Source: Piezodorus guildinii
Taxonomy: Eukaryota; Arthropoda; Insecta; Hemiptera; Pentatomidae
Assembly: GCA_023052935.1 (NCBI GenBank)
Contig: CM041297.1
Location: 91,915,521-91,979,520, forward strand
Direction: 5' to 3'
Length of the DNA: 64,000 nt
Below the pieces are notes generated by a model. The model saw nothing but the letters and a program-made list of their open reading frames with translations, was not told the origin of the DNA and did not search any database. Below, one piece after another: positions 55,425-64,000 of the stretch. The translations under genes and the position numbers were made by a program. Positions within the stretch are counted from its first letter, which is position 1; every line of letters begins with the position of its first letter.

Positions 55425-55550
55425 AAGGTCAGATTCGAAGGACGGTATAACTAAGGATTTTTTACTCCCATTAAAAAATCCTAGGACCACCTGCGGGCTT
55501 GAACCCGGGACCTTTGGCATAGAAGGCTGTTATGCTAGCCACCCTGTTAC
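55425..55550 (-). mobile_element. SINE A head fragment
   Basis: In reverse: GGTGGCTAGCATAACAGCCT, CCCGGGTTCAAGCCCGCAGG (B box) and GTGGTCCTAGGATTTTTTAA match the tRNA-like half of SINE A. The 3' half is absent, which is unusual for a SINE and implies later deletion. Confidence 0.75.
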
Positions 55551-58080
55551 AGGTAACCCAGGATTTTATCTTTTTTATTTCTAGTACTACCAGAGAGAGT
55601 TAATAGAGATTTACACGATATTTTGATGATATTTTTCTAAAAATAAACAGAGTGTTGACAATCTAATATGAATATTTTTAACTTGTTAGTATGTGCTGAA
55701 TACTTAATAAAATGTGCTGGGGCCACATCTATTATAAATTAATCATCAATTAACCTACGGTCCTTTATGACGTATATGAAAAACTTGAGAAAAATAATGT
55801 TCTCATATCATTATTCTAATTTCTCTTTTGGTTTAATTAATGTAAGATATATTTGTGGCCGATCCAAAGGAATTTCAAAATTCACAACGTTTCTGTCTCA
55901 AAGACCAGTTTCAAGTTTCTATTGTACATAAATTATTCCATATAAAATGTTTTAACTGTTTCCTCAGCAATGCTGTCAGACTATATTCATTTATCGTATT
56001 GAATACCGTAATCAAATGAATGGGTTGACTCATTGGTTGGGACACTGGACTACTCACCTCTAAGTCCTGGGTTCAAACCTAGCTTTGAAAACCTATAATT
56101 TTATGTCAACCATGGACGATCCATTGGTTTTTAGACCCTCCTGGATTCAGCCAGTTTTTTTAATGTCTGAAAAACCTGGTGATAACATTGTCTCTTCTAC
56201 CGTACTACCTCTTTTGGCATAGAATAAGTATGTGTCCTTAATATGTACTAAAATTGCAGTGGTAAAGGTATTTAACAAAAAGGGAAAACAAATGTTCTTA
56301 CATGACGTTATACTCTTTCTAAGAATACCTTCCATCTTCTGCTCTAAAAGTTAGCGTCTTCTAGTAGTGAGAATTAAATAGAAAAATCATTAGGCTTTTT
56401 ATGTTCTTTATTGACTGCGGAGAGAAGGGTCTAAAAGCTACCAATTTTTAGACGATTCATTTTAAGAGAGGGAGAAAGCTTAGCATCTACGTCATCGGAT
56501 CTAAAAATAACGATGTCTCAGAGATCAATTGAAATGTTTCAATTTACAAAGCCATCGATGAAAATAATTATTTTAATTTAATTTTAATTTTGACAAAATA
56601 TAGTTTTAAGGATTTCACATCAAAATAGTATCATTAATTAATAGTAAGTTAGTATTTAAAATAAATGAAATAACATGGAAAAAAAATAATTTTCTACCAC
56701 ACTGGGAAAAACAATAGATCATGAACATTTCTTTATATAATCTGCTGCCTTTACCAGACTGGAAGAAATTGAGATAGTGGACTGACGGGCTGAGTAATGA
56801 CGTATAGAAGGTAAAGAAAGAAAATCTTTTCGTACCCAAATACCTTTTCTCATAGAAACCAATAAAATTCCATCTTTAAAAAAAATGCATTCCATTTTCC
56901 TTTGTGATCGCATCGAAAGGCTTGAGCCATTTCTTAGTTTTCAAAAAGCAGGAGAAGGATCTTATGAAAGAAAAAAAACGAGATAAGTTACTTCAGTCGA
57001 TAGGTTTCATTTTATTTATTTAATTTTCTATGGTTGTTATGTAAATATTGCATGAAGGTTTAATGAAGGTATCTTTCATCACTATTATTGATGTCCAAAT
57101 TGGGACAGATTGTAATATTACTCAATAAAATTGTTCTTACTAATTCTATATGGTAATAATAGTCTCTCTATCTGTATATATAAAAATGAATCCCATTTTC
57201 CCTTGTTGATCGCGTCACTCATTAGCGTGTATATATATCATTCACTCGTGTATTCAAACAATACAGTACTCATATTTGATAAAGAAATAAGGTAAATTTA
57301 ATATGACTATTTAATTCTATATAAAAAAAAATTATGAATACATAAGCATGTTCAAGTAAAATTCATTAAGTTTAACATGTTTCTAGTTAAATGTTTTCTA
57401 AATCTACCTGATCTCCCAAAGTTCAATACTCTTCTACAGATTTTAGTTCTAACACGAAGCCCTCATGTAATATGAAAAAGACAAGAAAACCCACTTTGAC
57501 CTAGGAAGTACTCTGCTATGGTGAGAAAATAAGATATTCAGGGAATCTTTTCACTTTTTATTTTCTATGCGTGCAAAAAAAAAAAATTATAATGGTTTAT
57601 ATAGAAAATAAATAATAATAATGTTTTTCTATTTCGTATCAGTATAACACAAATAAACTGACCAAATAAAATTGCTTTAATGATTAAAAATTATATTTTT
57701 TTGAATCTACGAAAAATTATAAGTTTTTATTTTTAAAAGTATGAGGCATATGAATATGAGGCAGTCATGGACCTCGAAACTCCAAGAAATGCGTATTAAT
57801 TTATTTATGTATTAAAAAATACATTTATAAAGAAGAGATAGTTCTAATCAATTATATAATATAAGTATACTCTTCTTAATTCGAATTTAAATTTATAATA
57901 TTATATTATAAAAGTCAACTGACGGTCGTATCGAAAAATTTTCTTTTTTGATTAACTTTTTAAGTAGTTTTAGTCTTTTATTCTTGTTATATCAAAAAAG
58001 GAAAACAAAACAAAAAAATCTTATATACGTGAATGAAATTGGAGGCTGATAAATACTTCATCACTCTTTTATTAAAAATA
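55551..58080. other. Long A/T-rich spacer, no gene recognised
   Basis: It includes the repeat block at 56735-56835 shared with 53.95 kb. Open frames of 60-74 codons lack motifs. Confidence 0.5.
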
Positions 58081-58082
58081 AA

Positions 58083-58120
58083 TGCACGATGTTTCGGCTA
58101 AAATGACATCTTCAGGCGCA
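58083..58120 (-). ncRNA. Hammerhead-like motif, separate family
   Basis: On the minus strand: TGCGC, CTGAAGA, a weak stem II (TGTCATTTTAGCC), GAAA, CATC, GTGCA. Stem I TGCGC/GTGCA pairs over five bases with one G:U. The cleavage triplet would be ATC. The poor stem II makes this the least certain of the set. No inverted partner was found. Confidence 0.3.
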
Positions 58121-58261
58121 AAGGAACTAATTTATCTGAGTCTTATATACGCTTATATACGCATTGCATAATACGTAGAGTGTAAGTAATATCTAGTGAC
58201 TAATAACTTAGTGACAACTCACACGATATGTGAGAGAGCTGACAAAAGACAGTTTTTTTAT

Positions 58262-59118
58262 TTTTATTCGAAAGTCAGGTATTCGCTGATGATATCCTCA
58301 TTTTATCAAAGAAACAGAAAAGCCTTCCAAGAAGGACTACAAGCATGGGAGGAAGCTCTGAGTCGTAAAGGAATAAATATCAACCCGAGCAACTCAAGGT
58401 ATATTTCTCTCTCTCTCTAAATGTGGATTTAGGGATGAGGAGCGGTGACCTGTGTAAGCGTTGAGCTGGAACAGGTGGACGTATATACGTACCTAGGGGT
58501 CGAAATAAATAAGGATGGCCGGCTTGATTCTGAATTAAACCAGTGCATAAGAAATGCAAGTAACGTATACTAACTACCAGTTACGTAATGCAATTATTGG
58601 AAAAAGGTAAGTTGAGAGGAAAAAAAAGATGACTATATGGAAACAAGTATTTATTCCAACACTAATATATGCTGCAGAAAGCTAGTCAAGCATCAAGAAA
58701 TTCGAGACCCGTATACAAGCCACAGAGATAAAATTCCTGAGAAAAGCTATAAATAAGACTAGATTTTAACGTCTGAGGAATCAAAGGATAAAAGAAGAGA
58801 CAGGACAGGGGCCTCTCGTGGCTAACATACATAAAAGGGAAATGATGTGGTTTGTCCATGTCAATTAACCGTCAGCCAAAAAATGTGGGGAAAGGTAAAG
58901 TTGAAGGAAGACGATCTCTAGGACGACCGCGAGATAAATGGGGGGTTTGATAGTAAAACTGGCCAGTAAGAGAGGTCTCTCTCTGAGTGAAATTAAGAGA
59001 CTGGCGACAAACAGAGAGGAGTTTAGGGAATGAGCCTAGGCTGCCCCGACACCATAAGGCATAGGGGAAGGACAAATAAGAAGTGTATATTTGCGATGAA
59101 ATGAAAAAAAAAAAAAAT
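58262..59118 (+). pseudogene. RTE-type LINE remnant, C-terminal half of reverse transcriptase
   Basis: The plus strand reads QVFADDILILSK (motif C), then LQAWEEALSRKGININPSNS, VELEQVDVYTYLGVEINKDG, IWKQVFIPTLIYAAES and KKFETRIQATEIKFLRKAIN. Next come REMMWFVHV and EGRRSLGRPRDKWG, the classic RTE-type ending. Several stops and frame changes disable it. The 3' end is the A-rich stretch at 59102-59117. The strand and clade are clear, but no TSD was found. Confidence 0.82.
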
Positions 59119-59137
59119 GTACAAATCTTTTTGTGAA

Positions 59138-59445
59138 GTGAGAATGGTTGACTGTGTGTCTATATGGGAGAAGTCAGTTGAGGGTGCAGGCGAATAGACA
59201 CACAATTAAGTATAAACTAAATTTAATGGTGCCGACGTTACCGGCCTAATTTATCGGCCATCTTTAGGGCGATTGAAGGAGTGAGAGTCACAATTATGAT
59301 TATGGTTGTTGTGACTCTCATTCCTTCAATCGTTGTGAAGAAGGTTTATAATTTTGGCCAAAACGTCGGCACAATTGCATTAAGTTTATGCTTAATTATG
59401 TGTTTGCTTGACTGCACCCTCAACTACCTTCTCCCATACAAATCT
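59138..59445. mobile_element. Foldback 7, compact palindrome
   Basis: Left arm 59163-59237 and right arm 59364-59438 (TATGGGAGAAG ... GCCGACG and complement). The centre is itself palindromic (CGATTGAAGGAGTGAGAGTC against 59310-59333). The outer flank GAAGTGAGAATGGTTGACTG matches the left flank of foldback 2 at 30289. Two hammerhead-like motifs are decayed (CTAAAGA and GGTAA in place of CTGAAGA and GAAA). Confidence 0.8.
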
Positions 59446-60250
59446 TTTTGAAAAAAACATTTCTTTTTCTTGTGAAAATCAGTTGATCCGTTCAGGAGAA
59501 AAAACTTTTTTTCGTTTTTTCTTTCTCTCTCCATACCTCCCCTCTCGTAGGGGTTAAGGTGGTTCACAAAACAGGTCGTGTGTACCAATTTGCAAATTTG
59601 GTTTCTCATAGGAATGAATCAATGGTATTTTGGTGCTGTTGTGTGGAGAGGTAAATTCCACATGCTTATTGCGCTAAACCCTTTGAATATAACTAAAAAT
59701 ATTTTTAAATATATATTGGACTAGATTTTACAATTGTTAATTTTTTCTAAAATACAGGTCAATCATCTTCCAAAATTCAACGGTACATCATATGTTTACT
59801 TTTTTGTAGGGCCATAAGTTCAGGTTTAGCAAAAAGGACTCACCTATAAAAACTGAAGTTATTTCAATCATAAATAATAAGACTAATAACGACAGTTCCT
59901 TGGAATGGAAACAACAATAACCTACATACGGACTAAATAACCAACAGTTGACCTATATTTACGAACTCTCTATTTGCGTTTGCGTTGCAAAATCCATGGA
60001 TATGACAATAGACTTATAAACGACATGCCACTAGCTGAAATGCCTGTTAGAAGAAAATTGAAAAGAAGCTGGATAAGAGATCTCCTCTGCTAAATTAAAG
60101 GCTATGAAGAGGTGCTGTTGGGCTCTTTCCTTCTCTATGCCTACATGTCTGCGGTTGAAGTTTTCTCTAGCACATTTGCATTTGTTCAGATAACTTCTGA
60201 CAGGTGCAAATAGAAATATATGAAGATAATAAATCTGGTGCGGGCAACCC
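59446..60250. other. Spacer, no gene recognised
   Basis: Short open frames only, without motifs. Confidence 0.5.
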
Positions 60251-60254
60251 ACGA

Positions 60255-61104
60255 ATTTTACTTACCTCCGTTGTTAAAATAAATTAAATAATTTTCAAAT
60301 ACAGTTAAGTGAAACTAATTAAATGATAATTAAATCGTAGAATTGATTAAATTAAATTTCTATAGAAACATGTGGTTTATTAAATAATATATTATTTAAT
60401 ATTTTATATATTAATAATATATTAACATCTAAAACAATCAGTTAGATTTATCGGCTTTTCATCACTCTATATTAACTTTTACAAGCGTGTGTATAAGATA
60501 ATATTTTTTCTAAAATCTTTAGCTTTCCAACGGTATATTATACATGTATATTACTGTTCTTATTTTTGAAAACATAAAAGTTGCATTAAAAAATATATTT
60601 TTACTTATTTATCAAATTCGTTCAACTTGTGTATTTAGCCGTTTGTTAGCAATAATAATCTGATGATACGGTTATTTGTATGGTATCTAAAAAATTAAAG
60701 GTACTTTAGAGGAAGAAAATTTAAAATATCGGCCTTTGAGCCCGGCCAGACTATTTCAATCAGAATGGAACCTACATGGTATCAAAGCCCTTTAAATTTT
60801 ACATCGATATAGCGAGTTTAATCAAACTCGTTAGGGCTGTTTTTGAGAAAATAGCAAAAAGGTCCAAAATGCAAGGTATAAATTTGCTCTTCCGGTAAGC
60901 CGTTTTTAGTGAAAAAGTTGCGGTAAATTTAAGTTTTTTACGTCTTTTCGTTTTCGCGCTAGACTTACCACTTTTTTCAGGACGTGGTTATTTGGACTCA
61001 GGAGACGATAAAACGTGTATTTCCGTTGAAAACTGGAATTCGAAACTTTTTACGATTGCAATACTTTCGCATACTATATATTTCATAAATAGGTAAGTGA
61101 AATA
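60255..61104 (-). mobile_element. Repeat R1, complete copy in reverse
   Basis: Ends: TTTTACTTACCTCCGTTGTT (60257) and AGGTAAGTGAAATAAAA (61091), which are inverted relative to each other over ACTTACCT. The internal landmarks (TTTAGCTTTCCAACGGTATA, ACATCGATATAGCGAGTTTA, TTCCGTTGAAAACTGGAATT) mirror the 15.6-kb copy. At ~850 bp it has the same length as that copy, which supports a defined element. Confidence 0.8.
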
Positions 61105-61677
61105 AAAAATAACAAGAAATATAAAAACTTATGAACCAAAATATTATAGTATGCGTAATTTTGAGCTAATCCTACGTATTAAACATATCTGTGAAGCGGA
61201 TAATTAAAAAGGAAGGAAGTATGGCTATAAAGCACTCTATCAAGAGACAATTTTCTTCCCCTTTCAAGTTAAAACAAATACAAAGAGCGAAAAGGCCTGG
61301 GAGTAGGCCTTATTTCATCTCATCCCCTCAGCTTGTCCTACCGGCTCCAAAGGAATCCCTTTTATGCCTTTGCCAAGAATTACCATTTGATTACAAAGCG
61401 TAAGGGAAGGGACAGAGAAAGGAAATTACTAAGTGGAAGAAACACAGACCACTAAAAAGGACATTACGCCACCACAGCTCCTGGAGGTGGCAATGGAGGC
61501 TTGGAAACAGGTCAAGTGTACAACAGAATATCTCACTTCTCTTCTTTTTTTTTTTTTTCTTTTTTTATGCTGTCCTTTTCAAAACAAGCTTTTATAAGGA
61601 ATAATTAGAAAATATACATTTATTTTAAAAATGCCGATATCATCACGGTTCTGAAAGATTTATTTAACATGGAAGAC

Positions 61678-61711
<34 letters not shown>

Positions 61712-61715
61712 ATAC
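61105..61715. other. Spacer ending in a 29-nt poly(A) at 61681-61709
   Basis: A GC-richer region (61200-61500) has a 70-codon frame without motifs. The long pure A run could be the tail of a retro-inserted sequence, but no coding similarity or TSD was found. Confidence 0.45.
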
Positions 61716-61839
61716 TTTTCTATACAAAAACATTTATACAAACTTTCAACTGGAGAAATTGCACCTCTTGCAAGACATGACTTAATTGTGTAAACATCTA
61801 TCAAGGAATATATAAAAAAAAATCTCCAACAGATCAATA

Positions 61840-62165
61840 TTACAAATTAGTATTTCACAATATTTCATTGATAGTATGGTTTGCAAAAACAAGCCTAAGT
61901 AAAGAGAAAATAAAAATATTTTGTACATTAAGGTCAAACCAAGGATTACGCAATACTTATTTACATCGTATAGGAATTACAGATACAGGTCAGTGAGAAT
62001 ATTGCAATAATCAGGTAACACTCCAACATATTCTGATGGAATGTGTATCATTTAATCACTAGAGAAAATTTTTATTTCAATCTCTAGATCATCCCACTAC
62101 ATATCAACAAATATTATCATTTAATACCGATGAAACTATGAAAAAAGTAATACAATATTTTTTTT
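61840..62165 (+). pseudogene. I-like LINE C-terminal remnant
   Basis: The plus strand reads WFAKTSLSKEKIKIFCTLRS, then NQGLRNTYLHRIGITDTGQ, YCNNQVTLQHILMECVSF and DHPTTYQQIL. The pattern L..YL-RIGI....C.N...T.QHIL-EC resembles the RNase H-adjacent zinc-finger tail of I-clade and related LINEs. It is short, with one or two stops, and unlike families A and B. Confidence 0.6.
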
Positions 62166-62691
62166 TAAACATATTTATTGATATTTACAAGTGTATATAG
62201 AATGCATCAAGTAAACTTGATGTAAATTAAGAACATGACATGAAATACATTATACGATATTCTAAAAATATTTTTGTATGTTCTTGCTGTAACAAAATAT
62301 ATAACGGTATGGATTATCCAACGACAAAAAAAAAAAAAAGTTGTAAAGACCATATAAATAAATTCACCTTTGCTTTAGGTTCGTCATGGTGTTTTTATCA
62401 CTAAAAACTTTTCATTACTTTCTATGTTCAATAGTAACCAAGTTATGTGAGTAAAATTTGAAATTTTTTTTATTTTTTTTTTATTTTAATTTTAATTTTA
62501 TAATTAATCGTTGTGTACTAATTCTAAAATTCTGTAAAATATTTTCTCTAGTTCCAGGAGTTGTATAGGCTAAATTTCAATTTTTTATTTTGTTGTTTGT
62601 TAAAAATGATTCACGGTGTCTTGGTCCTAAAACTTTATACATATTTTTTTTCTTTATCTTCAAAAATAGCTGAGTTAATAGCTATATATAT

Positions 62692-62747
<56 letters not shown>

Positions 62748-63033
62748 CATATTTATAATGGTATGGATTATCCAACACAAAACAAAAAATAGAATAAAAA
62801 TAAGTTGTTAAGACATACCACACATATATTATTTTTTTCTCTTGTATGTTCATCGTGGTGTCTGGATCCCAGAAAACTTCACATTTTCTCTCCATGTCCA
62901 ATAATAACCGAGCTAGAGGCGCATAGCTTCTTCTATATCTACCATTTTTTTCTTTTTTAAATGTTAATTAGGGTGTCCTGATCCTTAAATTCGATTCATA
63001 TTTTTTTCCATACTCAAAAATAATTGAATATAA

Positions 63034-63395
63034 TTAGATTATTTTGGAACAATCTCTTCTTTTAATTATCATTAATATCATAAAACAAGGCCAGGGGGAG
63101 TGTTAAATTGGTATATTAGAATATAGATATTTTAAAAAAAATAGTAAAATTGTTACAATTAACAGATAAAAAAGTAGAGGAAAAAAAATGTCCATTATTA
63201 AATCAAATAAGGAATTTAAAAATTTAACAATATTATACGAGATGTTTTTATTGATTGACTAAAAAATTCTGAAGATAAGGCTTTATTAGCCCCGAAACGT
63301 AAATTATGTAATATGAAGAATAAATAAATGATAATTAAAAAAAGAGATTGTTCCAAAATAACCTGATTATATTAATATACTCTTCATAATAGAAT
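63034..63395. mobile_element. Foldback 8, inverted ends of ~48-78 bp
   Basis: TTTTGGAACAATCTCTTCTT at 63050-63069 is complementary to AAAAAGAGATTGTTCCAAAA at 63339-63358, with further matches outside (ATAATTAGATTA against TGATTATATTA). The inserted unit splits one unit of the surrounding tandem array: AAAATAATTGA before it and AAAATAATTGAGTTATAGGC after. Confidence 0.65.
63265..63306 (+). ncRNA. Hammerhead-like motif, foldback 8
   Basis: AATT, CTGAAGA, TAA, stem II GGCT/AGCC, CC, GAAA, CGTA, AATT. Unpaired bases flank stem II on both sides. It sits beside the right inverted end, as in the other foldbacks. Confidence 0.3.
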
Positions 63396-63470
63396 AATCT
63401 AAAAATAAAAATAATTGAGTTATAGGCGTATATTTAAATTTAAAATTTTCTTTATTTTTTTAATAATTAA

Positions 63471-64000
63471 TTGCGTTGTACTAGAGAGAATAAACTTTAT
63501 CATAAAACATGGTTGCCCAACATTAGGCTACTTAACGCACAGCATACTGCAGTTATTTTAATATTAAATGAAAAACTAATATAATACGATTATATCATTT
63601 AATCATTTAGTTCATATTTTAAAATTTAGTTCTAACCTTTTTATAAACAAGATGTATACAAATAAAAATATATCCTTTGAACACTTCGCCCATCAACATT
63701 GAAAAATATAAACAAGAGCACATACCTCCTATCGGATACCACGCATGTGGTGGTGGAGGATACGAAATAATTAATAGAGGATTCACTCACCGCCTCTCTC
63801 TGGTATGAGAGGTCTACAGGTGGAAACTTAAGAAGAGGCGTAAGAAGTTAAAACCTACCCTGTAACTAATAATCCTGAATTACGTTGTCGTCTCTGGGAT
63901 TACATCTGGAAGAGTTCGAAAGCACATTTAATTAAACCATTAATAGATTAATATGTTTTATTGATTTATTTTAAGCAGAAAACAGATGAAGCTCTAAAAA
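63471..64000. other. Spacer, no gene recognised
   Basis: A GC-richer patch at 63720-63910 shows no motif or long open frame. The sequence runs off the window. Confidence 0.5.

Larger units (their letters stand above)
62290..63470 (+). repeat. Divergent tandem array with (TA)n at 62683-62742
   Basis: Repeated blocks are GGTGTCYTGRTCCTAAAA, CATATTTTTTTCYWTAYYTT, TCAAAAATARYTGAGTTA and TAGGCGTATA. They occur near 62400, 62540, 62640, 62880, 62990 and 63410, and match the 25.23-25.64 kb array. The TA microsatellite sits where other units have GTATATATAGG, so it probably grew from it. Confidence 0.6.

Noticed and set aside
57160..57260. Possible Helitron start (CTCTATCTGTATATATAAAA)
   Set aside because: Only a loose resemblance to insect Helitron 5' ends. 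No 3' hairpin with CTRR end or Rep/helicase sequence was found nearby.
59424..59609. 61-codon minus-strand frame beside foldback 7
   Set aside because: Overlaps the palindrome arm and a K/F-rich A/T stretch. No motif.
61191..61403. 70-codon plus-strand frame in a GC-richer patch
   Set aside because: No recognised motif, and the upstream context is A/T-rich spacer. It could be an exon, but the sequence alone does not support it.

Overview
The window looks like a gene-poor, AT-rich stretch of an animal nuclear genome, most likely an arthropod and probably an insect. This rests on the transposon families: Jockey-type, RTE-type and CR1-like non-LTR retrotransposons, a DD34D mariner, tRNA-derived SINEs, and long A/T-rich spacers with microsatellites. 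No host protein-coding gene could be recognised on either strand. Every convincing coding region belongs to a transposable element. I did not compute base composition, and the species cannot be read from the sequence.

Three long relatives of one two-ORF, Jockey-like retrotransposon family (family A) dominate. Copy 1 (1-3919, + strand, 5' end outside the window) has a frameshift in ORF2. Copy 2 (4678-9449, - strand) is bounded by a 12-bp target-site duplication (TSD) and has both ORFs open. Copy 3 (45331-50120, - strand) has a 10-bp TSD and a 57-nt tail, but ORF1 and ORF2 are broken. In all three the ORF1-ORF2 junction is TAAATG. In copies 1 and 2 the two ORFs are in the same frame, separated only by that stop. 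ORF1 is a nucleic-acid-binding Gag-like protein with three zinc knuckles. ORF2 carries an apurinic-type endonuclease and a reverse transcriptase.

A second Jockey-like family (B) is present as 5'-truncated pieces at 23.2-23.8, 26.2-27.5, 36.6-37.3, 42.8-43.7 and 45.0-50.2 kb. The last is split by copy 3 of family A. Degraded remains of other LINEs occur at 26.4-27.1 (CR1-like), 33.3 and 58.3-59.1 (RTE-like), 35.6-36.5 (endonuclease), 38.9-39.4 (reverse transcriptase) and 61.8-62.2 kb (I-like C-terminus). A mariner with intact ends but a deleted, frameshifted transposase lies at 16533-17427. Two tRNA-derived SINE families are present. Three SINE insertions have clear TSDs: 34147-34436, 39969-40247 and 50844-51046.

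The most unusual structure is a set of long palindromic (foldback) elements at 13.8-14.4, 30.35-31.43, 37.9-42.8, 42.8-44.2, 50.6-51.65, 52.5-53.5, 59.16-59.44 and 63.0-63.4 kb. Most contain a short motif in their arms with the layout of a hammerhead ribozyme: stem I, CUGANGA, stem II, GAAA, ACGU and NUH, then stem I closing. Stem II sequences differ between families but stay paired. An extra base before stem II departs from the canonical fold, so activity is not assured. A further ~850-bp repeat with inverted ends (R1) and several divergent tandem arrays fill much of the rest.
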